DNA from: Sphingobacteriia bacterium
GTDB taxonomy: Bacteria > Bacteroidota > Bacteroidia > NS11-12g > UBA9320
DNA length: 38,404 bases
Assembly: GCA_008080835.1 (NCBI GenBank)
Contig: VMDK01000112.1
Span: 1-38,404, forward strand
Direction of reading: 5' to 3'
Shown: piece after piece, positions 16,850 to 25,599 of the stretch
Numbering within the stretch: position 1 is the stretch's first letter
How the letters are laid out: each line of letters opens with the position of its first letter
The notes under the pieces: model-generated
Seen by the model: the letters and a program-made list of their open reading frames with translations, nothing else
What the model was told of the DNA's origin: nothing
Databases searched by the model: none
Made by a program: the position numbers and the translations under genes

Positions 16850-18017
16850 AATTGGCAAGATCTTCTTTGTACTTGGAGCTTTGCTCTCATTGTATTTGCC
16901 AGGAATGGCACAAAAGCAACTCATTCAGTGCTCTGGAGAATCTGATTCTCTATCACGGGTTTTCGTGCAAAATATGTCGACTGACCCAAGAGGTGATATT
17001 CCAACATTGATCAATTATTGGGAAGACAGCTGTGGGATCACCGAAATCCAGAATCGCGCACGACTGATCTTTGCCATCTCAGAGAACGCCTATGAACCGG
17101 CACTATGGGACACCTTTCTGTATGGTGAGTTACCGTGGTATGAAAACAGGATGAAGCGCATTCAACGTCTGCGACGTGACAGCATTCGGGACACGGTCAT
17201 CAACCGGGCGTTCGACTGCGTACAGGTTGATGGTCCGTTCGACAGATATACCCGCGATTTTGCGCAATGGCATCTTCTGAATACAGATCTGAAACCGAGT
17301 GAGCGAATAGTTCTTACCATGCTCAATGGAGACGATACGTTGCACTATCAGATGCTACGTGAGACTCCTCGTGACTCAGCAACCATTGCGGCGATCTACC
17401 AGGATGAAGTGAGGCGCATCTTGCTCAAGCCTGAGATGTATTTCAGGATCGGACTTGGTGTATGGAAACCGGTCGACAATGAGATCCTAGGCACGCACCC
17501 AACTATATTTTGTAATCTGGGCCAGTGGCATCAGAAGTGGGGCTGGGAAGTGGATTTTGCCTTTCGACCTTTCCCATCGAGAGATAGTTTTCAGATCAAC
17601 ACAAAGAAGATCGACCTCTATTCCAACACGTTCTCCGGTTGGTCGTCGAACGTTTATATCACCCGCAACCTTTCCAGACAACAACACACCAAGCTTAACC
17701 TACGCGCAGGAATTGGGTGGGACGCTGTTGCGCTGAATTATGTGGAAGAGTATGACGATGGCGACGTGGATAAGATGGTCTTGGCCAACTCATTCTCAGC
17801 TGTAGCAGGACTCGAGTGGGTCTTGAAATTTCGAAATGGGGAAATGATGTCCGTGGGGATACAGAGACATTTCACCGATTACAGCGACAAGCGCACGGAT
17901 GTTCCAGGAGGTGCTACAAGTTTGAGAGTGGGTTATTCATTTGGAGGTGTTTCCGACAAAGATTGGCAGCTCGAGAAACTTCGATTTGATCCCTGGGATC
18001 ACAAATTACCTGAGTAA
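16833..18017 (+). CDS. secreted protein with C-terminal beta-barrel-like region, unknown function
   Basis: A 394-residue protein with a signal peptide (hydrophobic 8-22, cleavage near GMAQ at 24-27). The first half is helical and rich in charged residues; the second half (from about residue 205) has alternating strands such as MYFRIGLGVWKP, WGWEVDFAFRPFP, SNVYITRNLS, LNLRAGIGWDAVAL and SLRVGYSFGG, suggesting an outer-membrane barrel or surface sheet. It overlaps the zinc-ribbon membrane gene by 17 nt. No known family is evident. A short N-terminal window contains several Cys (C33, C67) that could pair in the periplasm. Confidence 0.65.
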   Translation: MKMISEIGKIFFVLGALLSLYLPGMAQKQLIQCSGESDSLSRVFVQNMSTDPRGDIPTLINYWEDSCGITEIQNRARLIFAISENAYEPALWDTFLYGELPWYENRMKRIQRLRRDSIRDTVINRAFDCVQVDGPFDRYTRDFAQWHLLNTDLKPSERIVLTMLNGDDTLHYQMLRETPRDSATIAAIYQDEVRRILLKPEMYFRIGLGVWKPVDNEILGTHPTIFCNLGQWHQKWGWEVDFAFRPFPSRDSFQINTKKIDLYSNTFSGWSSNVYITRNLSRQQHTKLNLRAGIGWDAVALNYVEEYDDGDVDKMVLANSFSAVAGLEWVLKFRNGEMMSVGIQRHFTDYSDKRTDVPGGATSLRVGYSFGGVSDKDWQLEKLRFDPWDHKLPE

Positions 18018-18064
18018 TTCTCTCTTCGAATGACCGAGGCTGTGTATAAGAATGCCGTCTCGCT

Positions 18065-18097
18065 TTCGTTCTTCCTGAACCGGCACATCTACTTTTG
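18065..18097 (+). promoter_or_regulatory. promoter of the flippase-dut operon
   Basis: TTCG (18065-18068), spacer of 21 nt, TACTTTTG (18090-18097). The -7 box fits TAnnTTTG exactly and the -33 box differs from TTTG by one base, with near-normal spacing. It lies 35 nt before the TTG start of the flippase. Confidence 0.6.
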
Positions 18098-18100
18098 AGT

Positions 18101-18118
18101 TGCCGTAAGTTCACGGCA
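18101..18118 (+). other. leader hairpin TGCCGT-AAGTTC-ACGGCA
   Basis: A perfect 6-bp stem with a 6-nt loop begins 4 nt after the -7 box, so it would sit at the very 5' end of the mRNA. It has no T tract and is more likely a 5'-stabilising structure or an operator than a terminator. Confidence 0.45.
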
Positions 18119-18132
18119 CAGTCGAAACAAAA

Positions 18133-19596
18133 TTGAGCTCTCTAAAAAAACTCGTATCTGAAACCGCGATCTACGGTATCACACATACCGTTGGAAGGCT
18201 GCTCAATTTTCTGTTGGTCCCGATCTATACGACCTTGTTCGCGCCGGAAGAATACGGGGTGATCAACGTCCTCTATTCTGTAGTCGCCTTTGCCATAGTG
18301 CTTTTGCTCTATGGGATGGAAACGGCTTTTTTCAATTATTCGAGAAAGAGCGAACCTCTCAAAGTATTTAGCACTGCACAGATCTCGGTGACGATCAGCA
18401 GCTTGGTCTTCATCCTGCTCGGATATACCTATGCCCAGAATATTGCCAACTTCCTTGAGTATCCCGACTACTTGGAACTGGTTCGGATATTCGTATTCAT
18501 CCTGGCGATCGACGCGTTAAGTGCGCTGCCGCTTGCATTGCTTCGTCAGCAAAACCGACCATTGCGATTTGGTTGGGTTAGGCTCACCAATATCGCACTC
18601 AATATCGGGTTTAACTTGTACTTCCTGTTGCTTGTACCATATCTGATCAATCAGGGTTATAGCTTCAGTTGGTATGATCCGAATTTTGGTATTGGTTATA
18701 TCGTAGTGTCGAATCTCATTGCCAGTGTGGCCATGTTCGTGCTCCTTCTTCCACAGTGGAAAAATGTGCGGGCAGGATTTGACACGGGTCTCTGGAAACA
18801 GATGATCGGTTACGCGTACCCGCTCATCTTCGTTGGGTTGGCCGGTATCGTCAATGAGACCCTGGATCGTGTGCTGTTACGTAAACTGCTCCCGGAGAGC
18901 ACCGCTGAATTTGACGTTGGTGTATACAGCGCATTTTACAAGCTCAGCATCATCATGACTCTGTTTGTTCAGGCATTTCGTTTTGGAGCGGAACCTTTCT
19001 TTTTTCGTAAAAGTGAAGATGGAGATGCCCGCGAGACTTACGCCAAGGTGATGCATTATTTCGTGATAGTCACTAGTTTCATTTTTCTGATGACCTGTGT
19101 TTTTGTCGAATTGATTGCACCTTTCCTCGTTGTTCGGGAAGAGTATTACACTCACCCTGATGGAATGCGCATCGTTCCGATATTACTTCTTGCGAACTTG
19201 TTTCTAGGTATACTTTTCAATCTGAATTTCTGGTACAAACTGAGTCATAAAACGCATATCGGAATGTGGGTATCCATCGGTGGAGCTCTGGTTACCATAC
19301 TCTTGAATTATCTGCTCATACCGCGCATGGGTATAGTAGCTTCGGCCATCACAACGCTTGTGGTCTATGCGAGCATGTCGGTGGCGAGCTTTTCTCTTGG
19401 GAGGAAATACTATCCAATACCTTACAGGCTCAAGCCCATCCTGTTCTATTTGATATTTTCAGTCGCACTGGTTGCGGCGGTTTATAAACTGAGTGATACG
19501 GTCGAACAGATCCACTCATTTGCCTTTGGCGCAATGGCTGTGATACTGTTCATTCTGGCCTTCTGGTATATGGAACGTCCGCTCAAAAAGATGTAG
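18133..19596 (+). CDS. MOP-superfamily polysaccharide/lipid-linked oligosaccharide flippase
   Basis: A 487-residue membrane protein with 12-14 predicted helices that should flip lipid-linked glycan units across the inner membrane for surface polysaccharide or O-antigen assembly. The N-terminus LVSETAIYGITHTVGRLLNFLLVPIYTTLFAPEEYGVINV is the canonical start of PST/Wzx-type exporters. The start is TTG; no ATG fits. It opens a nine-gene plus-strand run with a promoter 35 nt upstream. It sits 13-22 nt ahead of dut, depending on the dut start. Confidence 0.9.
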   Translation: MSSLKKLVSETAIYGITHTVGRLLNFLLVPIYTTLFAPEEYGVINVLYSVVAFAIVLLLYGMETAFFNYSRKSEPLKVFSTAQISVTISSLVFILLGYTYAQNIANFLEYPDYLELVRIFVFILAIDALSALPLALLRQQNRPLRFGWVRLTNIALNIGFNLYFLLLVPYLINQGYSFSWYDPNFGIGYIVVSNLIASVAMFVLLLPQWKNVRAGFDTGLWKQMIGYAYPLIFVGLAGIVNETLDRVLLRKLLPESTAEFDVGVYSAFYKLSIIMTLFVQAFRFGAEPFFFRKSEDGDARETYAKVMHYFVIVTSFIFLMTCVFVELIAPFLVVREEYYTHPDGMRIVPILLLANLFLGILFNLNFWYKLSHKTHIGMWVSIGGALVTILLNYLLIPRMGIVASAITTLVVYASMSVASFSLGRKYYPIPYRLKPILFYLIFSVALVAAVYKLSDTVEQIHSFAFGAMAVILFILAFWYMERPLKKM

Positions 19597-19618
19597 CTTT
19601 GCGGCTTAATTGCGCGTT

Positions 19619-20056
19619 GTGCTTGAGATCAAGGTCGTAAACCGGTCGAAACATCCTTTACCCCAGTACGAAACCGTACAGGCAGCAGGGATGGATCTGC
19701 GGGCAGACCTGGAGGAGTCGGTCGAAATTCGTCCCATGGAGCGTAAGCTTATCGGGACGGGAATCCATATTCAGTTACCGGTTGGCTACGAAGCTCAGAT
19801 CCGCCCCAGAAGTGGAATGGCCTGGAAGTTCGGTCTGACCGTTCTCAACGCACCGGGAACCATTGATTCGGATTACCGCGGAGAGATCAAAGTGATACTG
19901 ATCAACCTCTCGGAAGAAATCCGCACGATCGAAGATGGTGACCGCATTGCGCAAATGGTGGTAGCACAACACGAACGAGTTGTGTTCGCACTGGTAGATG
20001 ACCTGGAAGAAACAACAAGAGGATCCGGTGGCTATGGCCACACGGGAGTGAAATAG
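19619..20056 (+). CDS. dut: deoxyuridine 5'-triphosphate nucleotidohydrolase (dUTPase)
   Basis: A trimeric dUTPase of 145 residues that hydrolyses dUTP to dUMP and keeps uracil out of DNA. All five motifs are visible: [16 protein letters not shown], the catalytic-Asp motif [20 protein letters not shown] and the C-terminal [10 protein letters not shown] that closes on the active site. I chose the GTG at 19619 because homologues have only one or two residues before IKVVNRS; a TTG at 19610 would add three residues. It ends with TAG 5 nt before the nucleotidyltransferase ATG, so it is in the same transcript. Confidence 0.96.
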   Translation: MLEIKVVNRSKHPLPQYETVQAAGMDLRADLEESVEIRPMERKLIGTGIHIQLPVGYEAQIRPRSGMAWKFGLTVLNAPGTIDSDYRGEIKVILINLSEEIRTIEDGDRIAQMVVAQHERVVFALVDDLEETTRGSGGYGHTGVK

Positions 20057-20061
20057 AACAT

Positions 20062-21069
20062 ATGAACATTATTATTCCAATGGCCGGAATGGGGAAGCGC
20101 ATGAGACCGCATACCCTTACAACTCCGAAACCTTTGATCCCGGTTGCGGGAAAACCTATCGTTCAACGTCTCGTAGAGGACATCGCCAAGATGTGCGATG
20201 AGAAGATCGAGACGATCGCCTTCATCATAGGCCGACATTTTGGTGAAGAGGTCGAAGAGCATCTCCGCCAGATCGCCAAAGAAGAGGGTGCGGTAGGAAA
20301 GATATACTATCAGGATGAAGCACTTGGAACGGCGCACGCCGTGAACTGTGCGCAAGAATGCCTCACCGGAAACGTGATCGTGGCATTCGCAGATACTCTT
20401 TTCCGTGCAGATTTCAAGATCGATAAGGAACAGGACGGAGTGATCTGGGTGCACCGTGTGGATGACCCAAGCGCTTTTGGCGTGGTGAAGCTTGACGACA
20501 ATGGCAACATCTCCGACTTCGTTGAGAAACCGGAAACGTTTGTAAGCGACCTAGCCATCATCGGTATCTATTTCTTCAAGGACGGAGAATATCTCAAACA
20601 AGAGATCAAGTACATCCTCGATAACGACATCAAGGAAAAGGGAGAATACCAGCTTACCAATGTGCTCGACAACATGAAGAACAAAGGTTCGGTATTTGCT
20701 CCCGGAAGAGTGGACGAATGGTGGGATTGTGGCAACAAAAATGCTACGGTATACACCAATCAACGTGTTCTGGCGAACATGAACGGAGAGCTGAAAAGGC
20801 CAACGGATGTCCAGGAAAATGAAAGTACGATCATCGATCCGTGCTTCATCGGAAAAGGCGTTGTTCTGAGAAATGCGACCGTTGGTCCATACGTATCCAT
20901 AGGGGATAATACTACCATTGAGAACAGCGTTATCAGCAATAGTATCGTACAATCTGATACCGAGATCAAAAACGCCAACCTGACCAATTCAATGATAGGC
21001 AAGCACGCCATATATGACGGAGAAGCCAATGAGGTCAGTATTGGTGACTACTGCCAACAAAGTGAGTAA
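20062..21069 (+). CDS. NDP-sugar pyrophosphorylase (nucleotidyltransferase with left-handed helix repeats)
   Basis: A 335-residue sugar-1-phosphate nucleotidyltransferase. The N-terminal Rossmann-like domain shows PMAGMGKRMRPHTLTTPKPL (6-25), the base-binding GTAHAV, the FADTLF segment where a GDxLF usually lies, FVEKPE and EWWDCGN. The C-terminal part (about 245-325) has hexapeptide left-handed helix repeats (CFIGKGVVLRNATVG, IGDNTTIENSVISNS). This resembles the glucose-1-phosphate thymidylyltransferase/UDP-sugar group of Bacteroidota; the exact sugar and nucleotide are not readable. The next gene starts inside its end. Confidence 0.88.
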   Translation: MNIIIPMAGMGKRMRPHTLTTPKPLIPVAGKPIVQRLVEDIAKMCDEKIETIAFIIGRHFGEEVEEHLRQIAKEEGAVGKIYYQDEALGTAHAVNCAQECLTGNVIVAFADTLFRADFKIDKEQDGVIWVHRVDDPSAFGVVKLDDNGNISDFVEKPETFVSDLAIIGIYFFKDGEYLKQEIKYILDNDIKEKGEYQLTNVLDNMKNKGSVFAPGRVDEWWDCGNKNATVYTNQRVLANMNGELKRPTDVQENESTIIDPCFIGKGVVLRNATVGPYVSIGDNTTIENSVISNSIVQSDTEIKNANLTNSMIGKHAIYDGEANEVSIGDYCQQSE

Positions 21070-22759
21070 GACGCTCCGGAGTCATATCATCCTTCTTCTT
21101 GCCGTGCTCACCATGAGCACATCCTCCTGTAGTTTGTTCAAGTCAGCAACCCGGACAGGACTGTCCTATCAGGAAGAAAAGGTCTTTCAGGAATACTACT
21201 TTCAGGCATCCAAGGAAAAGGTCCTGGGAAATACAGCCTTGTCCCTTCAGCAGTTCGGTAAAGCGCTGGAAGTGGATCCGAAGTCACATGCCACCTTATA
21301 CCAGATCGCCAATCTGCACTATGCTCTGCACGACATCGATAAGGCCATTTATTTCGCCGAGAGATCGGTCGAGAAAAGCCCCGAATACAACTTCTGGTAT
21401 TATGGTCAGCTAGGGCAGTTCTACAACCGCAAAGGGATGTACACGGAGTCGGCAGAGGTCTTTTACAAAATGGCAAAAGCGGAACCCGACCGCCGGACCA
21501 ACTATATGGAAGCCGCCAACCAGTATATCAACGCCATGGAATTCAAGAAGTCCCTGGAAGTGCTGGAAGAATATCGCGAACGATTCGGGATCGACGAAGA
21601 GAGCGCCCGAAAGCTCGAAGGTATTTATGGAGAACTCGGGAAGATCGACAAGGCCAATGAAGTGATGGAGGCTCTGGTGATGGCAAATCCGGGTGATTCC
21701 AGATATCTTGGATTATTGGCAGAATCATACTTACGTGCTCAGCGAGCAGACGATGCCAGAGCAACATACGAGAAAATGCTCGAGCTCGATGCTGGAAATG
21801 GATATGCTCATTTTGGTTTGGCTGACATATATCGAAGCAAAGGACAAGATGACCTTGCATTCAACCACATGCTGGACGCTTTTCGTGATGACGATGTTTC
21901 AGTGGGACTAAAGCTACAAGTGATACAATCCTATTTTCCCTTCATTACATCAAATCCGGACATGCGCGATCAAGCATTGAAGCTGCTTGGAGTGATGGAG
22001 GATGTGCACAGTCAGGATCCTCGCGTTTACGTGGCTCATTGTGATGTTCTTTACAGCGCCCGACAACCGAGACAAGCACGCGAAAAGCTCCGGATCTCCC
22101 TGGATCTCGATCCATCGAACTTCAGCGGATGGCAACAGTTGATCGCTTTGGATAGTGAACTGGGTGATTTCGAGGAAATGCAGAAAGACTCCAAGGAGTT
22201 TCTCGACAACTTCCCGATCCAGCCCCTTCCTTATATATCTAATGCGCATGCAAACATGCTGCTCGGTTATTTCGAGCAAGCAATTTATGTGGCTCAAGAG
22301 GGACTTGAGATCAGCCGATTGAAAGAAGATAAGTCTCAGTTACTCATAACGCTGGCTACATCTTTTTACGAGATCGGTAAGTACGTAGAAAGCGACAATG
22401 CGCACGAAGAACTTCTTGAGCTCGCACCCAATGACGACCTTGCGCTGAACAACTACGCTTATTTCCTTGCTCAGCGGGGAGAGAAATTAGAGAAGGCACA
22501 GCAGATGAGCAAAAAGGCTCTTGAGCGCAATCCAAACAATATCTCATACCTCGATACATACGGTTGGGTTCTTTACCAACTGGAGAAATACGAAGAGGCT
22601 CTTGTTTACCTCAAACGAGCCCATGATGCTGATCCAAATGACCCGGAGATCCTTCAGCATCTGGGAAGTGCGTATGTCAAACTCGATCGCACACAGGAAG
22701 CCGAAGCGATCTTCAAGAAACTCGAGGAGATCAACAAGGAAATTCAATCACGCATCTGA
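21062..22759 (+). CDS. tetratricopeptide-repeat lipoprotein
   Basis: A 565-residue lipoprotein: a hydrophobic signal (SHIILLLAVLTMSTSSC, Cys near residue 22) and a long array of TPR helices from about 60 to the end, with typical motifs such as ALYQIANLHYALHDIDKAIY, YAHFGLADIYRSKGQDDLA and LDTYGWVLYQLEKYEEALVY. TPRs bind partner proteins in the periplasm. I chose the GTG at 21062 because it gives a proper lipoprotein signal; it overlaps the previous stop by 8 nt. An upstream ATG at 21014 in the same frame would add 16 polar residues before the signal. Its stop overlaps the DUF4292 ATG by one base (TGATG). Confidence 0.87.
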   Translation: MSKTLRSHIILLLAVLTMSTSSCSLFKSATRTGLSYQEEKVFQEYYFQASKEKVLGNTALSLQQFGKALEVDPKSHATLYQIANLHYALHDIDKAIYFAERSVEKSPEYNFWYYGQLGQFYNRKGMYTESAEVFYKMAKAEPDRRTNYMEAANQYINAMEFKKSLEVLEEYRERFGIDEESARKLEGIYGELGKIDKANEVMEALVMANPGDSRYLGLLAESYLRAQRADDARATYEKMLELDAGNGYAHFGLADIYRSKGQDDLAFNHMLDAFRDDDVSVGLKLQVIQSYFPFITSNPDMRDQALKLLGVMEDVHSQDPRVYVAHCDVLYSARQPRQAREKLRISLDLDPSNFSGWQQLIALDSELGDFEEMQKDSKEFLDNFPIQPLPYISNAHANMLLGYFEQAIYVAQEGLEISRLKEDKSQLLITLATSFYEIGKYVESDNAHEELLELAPNDDLALNNYAYFLAQRGEKLEKAQQMSKKALERNPNNISYLDTYGWVLYQLEKYEEALVYLKRAHDADPNDPEILQHLGSAYVKLDRTQEAEAIFKKLEEINKEIQSRI

Positions 22760-23529
22760 TGCAGAGATCGAAACCCATTTTCATACTGGTTGTTCTCAGC
22801 CTGAGCTTGTATTCGTGCAAGGTCCGACTTCAATCGACGGATTGCCAGCCAAAAGTTTCAGGGCTCGGAGCTCCTGTAGCAATTGCGTTGGATGAAAATC
22901 GATTTCAAGTGGGTATGATCACATTCAAAGCAAAGGCAGAGCTCACAGAGAATAACAATACACAGAACTTTGATGTGCACTTTCGCATGATCGAAGACAG
23001 TGCGGTGTGGGTGCGTGTCAGTGCGCTTGGTATCGAGGGTGTTCGCCTGTTGGTGGAGCGAGATTCTGTGACCATGATCAACCGCTTGAACAGGACCTAC
23101 GTGCACACCTCAACAGATTATCTGCGCCAACTTGCCGGTGTGGATTTCAGCATGCAACAACTGCAGGACTTTCTGGTGGGGAACCCTCTTCACGGTGCTC
23201 AACAACTTCGGCCATTTGATGTAGAAATATTAGGAGAAGTATTCTCCGTGATCCAGGATGGGATCCATTACACGTATCAGGTAAATGATTGCAACCGTCT
23301 GGATGTCTTGCAGTCACTCGACAAGAAAACGCATCAACACGTGTATGCGAAGTATTCCGATTTTAAGAAAGTGCGCAAACGCGGGATCGTCCCCGGAATG
23401 ATACAGGTTTCACACACAGACGGTCCGAAAAAGACGGAATTGAAACTCAAGTACGCGAACGTTAGTACCGAAGAATTCAGTTCACTCGCGATTAATATAC
23501 CTTCGCGTTATGCGAATGCGCTGGAATAG
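22759..23529 (+). CDS. DUF4292 lipoprotein (LolB/LolA-like fold predicted)
   Basis: A 256-residue lipoprotein with lipobox LYSC (Cys20). The mature part matches DUF4292: KAKAELTENNNTQNFDVHFRM, a strand with VWVRVSALGIEGVRLLV, the SVTMINRLNRTYV strand and a LAGVDFSMQQLQDFLVGNPL helix. The alternating long strands and helix recall LolA/LolB/LppX lipid-binding half-barrels, so a role in lipoprotein or lipid handling in the periplasm is plausible but not proven. It is coupled to the TPR gene by TGATG and its end overlaps the EnvC-like gene by 20 nt. Confidence 0.85.
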   Translation: MQRSKPIFILVVLSLSLYSCKVRLQSTDCQPKVSGLGAPVAIALDENRFQVGMITFKAKAELTENNNTQNFDVHFRMIEDSAVWVRVSALGIEGVRLLVERDSVTMINRLNRTYVHTSTDYLRQLAGVDFSMQQLQDFLVGNPLHGAQQLRPFDVEILGEVFSVIQDGIHYTYQVNDCNRLDVLQSLDKKTHQHVYAKYSDFKKVRKRGIVPGMIQVSHTDGPKKTELKLKYANVSTEEFSSLAINIPSRYANALE

Positions 23530-24730
23530 GATATTGACTCTCGTCGCATTGGTCGCGATCCTGATCCCGGCCGGCGGACAAAGCCGCAAGGATCTGGAAG
23601 CCAAGCGCAAAGCCAACAAGCGAGAGATCGAGATCGCACGTCGCATACTCTCCGAAACTACTTCCAGGCGCAGCGAAAGCTTAGAAACTCTTACCCTTCT
23701 TGAGCAGCAGATCGAACAGCGAAAAAATCTGATAGACGGACTCGGAATGGAATTGACGTTGATTGATGCTGAGATCGACGTAGCCAATGAGGATATTGCT
23801 GCTCTGAATCGCGAGATCGATGAACTCAAAGAGGAATTCTCCACGCTCCTTTACCAGGCATACAAGATGCGCAAGAAGAACAGTGTACTGTACTTCATGC
23901 TTTCTTCTACGAGCTTCAACCAAGCCATCAAGCGCATGCATTTCATTCGTGACCTCGTGAGTTATCGAAAGAAGCAGCTGCGACTCATCGTCGACAAACA
24001 GAAAGAGAACAGCGGTAACATCTTCCGACTTATTCGAAAGAAGAACTCCAAGTTGAGCCTGGTCAACCAACGGAGGAATGAGATGTCGAAGCTCGAAGGC
24101 GACCAGGAAGACATGAAAAACCTAGTGGAGGTCCTAAAGGGAAAAGAGGAAGAACTCAAGAAGGAGCTCCAGGAGAAGCGAAGGATCGAGCGTGAACTCG
24201 ATAAAGCCATCCAAAGAGCGATGCGCGAAGAGATCGAGCGATCAAAACGCATCGCAGAAACCAGAAGAAAGGATCGGAATACCCGAAATGAAGCGACTGA
24301 TATCGACAAGGTGATCGGAAGCAATTTCGGAGAAAATAAGGGAGCACTGCCATGGCCGGTGTCATACGGCTACATCAGCGAGCCATTTGGCAAACACAAA
24401 CACCCTCGTATCAAGAACATCACCACCGAGAACAACGGAGTGAACATCGCAACTCGCGATGGTGAATATGTCAAAGCCGTTTTCGAAGGAAAGGTGAGCG
24501 CAGTCCTGCAGGTTCCCGGAATGAAGAACTCGGTCCTGATGAAACATGGCGGCTATTACACCGTATACGCCAATCTCGACGATGTGGAAGTGAAGTCAGG
24601 TCAGGAAGTGAAGCGAGGTGAACGTTTGGGAATCGTCAAACGAGATGCCCGTGGGTTGAGCGAATTCCATTTCGAGATTTGGAAAGGGAGCACCAAGCTC
24701 GATCCGGCACCTTGGTTGGGTCGTTTGTAA
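23510..24730 (+). CDS. EnvC-like murein hydrolase activator with degenerate LytM domain
   Basis: A 406-residue exported protein: signal peptide (about 1-24), a long coiled coil (about 25-265, rich in Arg, Lys and Glu) and a C-terminal M23/LytM fold (about 285-400). In active LytM peptidases zinc is held by an H-x3-D pair and an HxH; here the first site reads N308-N-G-V-N312 and the second E385-F-H387. Only one of four ligands remains, so the domain cannot be a normal metallopeptidase. This is the situation in E. coli EnvC, which activates amidases at the division site. It sits in the envelope operon after the DUF4292 gene. Confidence 0.88.
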   Translation: MRMRWNRILTLVALVAILIPAGGQSRKDLEAKRKANKREIEIARRILSETTSRRSESLETLTLLEQQIEQRKNLIDGLGMELTLIDAEIDVANEDIAALNREIDELKEEFSTLLYQAYKMRKKNSVLYFMLSSTSFNQAIKRMHFIRDLVSYRKKQLRLIVDKQKENSGNIFRLIRKKNSKLSLVNQRRNEMSKLEGDQEDMKNLVEVLKGKEEELKKELQEKRRIERELDKAIQRAMREEIERSKRIAETRRKDRNTRNEATDIDKVIGSNFGENKGALPWPVSYGYISEPFGKHKHPRIKNITTENNGVNIATRDGEYVKAVFEGKVSAVLQVPGMKNSVLMKHGGYYTVYANLDDVEVKSGQEVKRGERLGIVKRDARGLSEFHFEIWKGSTKLDPAPWLGRL

Positions 24731-24759
24731 GCCACGGGGCTTTCACCGAAATTCGTAGC

Positions 24760-25599
24760 ATGGATGTAGCAGTAATAGGAACAGGGGTTATGGGCTCGGG
24801 TATCGCACAGGTTTGTGCCATGGCCGGCCATAAAGTACAATTGTTCGACTTGAGTGGCGAAGCCCTGGCTCGGGGGATCAGAACTATTGGGAAGAACCTC
24901 GACAAGGGGATAGACCGTGGAAAGGTCACGGAGGAACAGAAAGCCGCCTGTCTGGGGAATATCGATCAAGTTAGCAATCTCAATGAGATCAGAGCCGAAC
25001 TTGTGATCGAAGCGGTAGTGGAGCGCCTCGATGTCAAGATCCAGCTCTTCAATAATTTGTCGGACAACAACTCCGGCGATTGCATCCTTGCCACCAATAC
25101 TTCATCCATTCCCATCACACAGATCGCTGCGCAAGTTCCACATCCTGAGAGAGTCATAGGAATCCACTTTTTCAACCCGGCACATATCATGAAGTTGGTC
25201 GAGATCGTTAGTGGAGCACATACCGACCCTGCTTTGGCAGCCAAAGCAGCTGACTTCGTTTCAGGGTTAGGGAAGGTACCGATCCATGCTGCGGATGCTC
25301 CCGGATTTATCGTAAACCGAGTGGCCAGGAATTTCTACGTGGAAGGCCTCAAGGTTTTGGAAGAACAGGTAGCTGATGTAGAAATGATCGACGACCTGAT
25401 GCAAGCGAGTGGTTTCAAAATGGGACCTTTCCGCCTAATGGATCTGATCGGAGTGGAAACGAATTATTCGGTAACGACGAGCATGTTCGAGCTCTTTAAA
25501 CAGGACTCAAAGTTCCGTCCTAGCCGAATTCAAAAACAGAAAGTGGATGCCGGACACCATGGAAGAAAGACCGGCAAGGGTTTTTATGACTACAGCTAA
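24760..25599 (+). CDS. 3-hydroxyacyl-CoA (3-hydroxybutyryl-CoA) dehydrogenase
   Basis: A 279-residue NAD-dependent dehydrogenase. It shows the Rossmann motif VIGTGVMGSGIA (5-16), TNTSSIPITQIA, the catalytic His in IGIHFFNPAHIMKLVE and the C-terminal domain DAPGFIVNRVARNFYVEGLKVLEE. Size (about 280) fits Hbd/PaaH-type enzymes acting in short-chain acyl-CoA metabolism. I chose the ATG at 24760 since the Rossmann strand begins there; the open frame extends upstream into the EnvC gene. It lies 29 nt after the EnvC stop, with the lipoprotein gene overlapping its end. Confidence 0.92.
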   Translation: MDVAVIGTGVMGSGIAQVCAMAGHKVQLFDLSGEALARGIRTIGKNLDKGIDRGKVTEEQKAACLGNIDQVSNLNEIRAELVIEAVVERLDVKIQLFNNLSDNNSGDCILATNTSSIPITQIAAQVPHPERVIGIHFFNPAHIMKLVEIVSGAHTDPALAAKAADFVSGLGKVPIHAADAPGFIVNRVARNFYVEGLKVLEEQVADVEMIDDLMQASGFKMGPFRLMDLIGVETNYSVTTSMFELFKQDSKFRPSRIQKQKVDAGHHGRKTGKGFYDYS

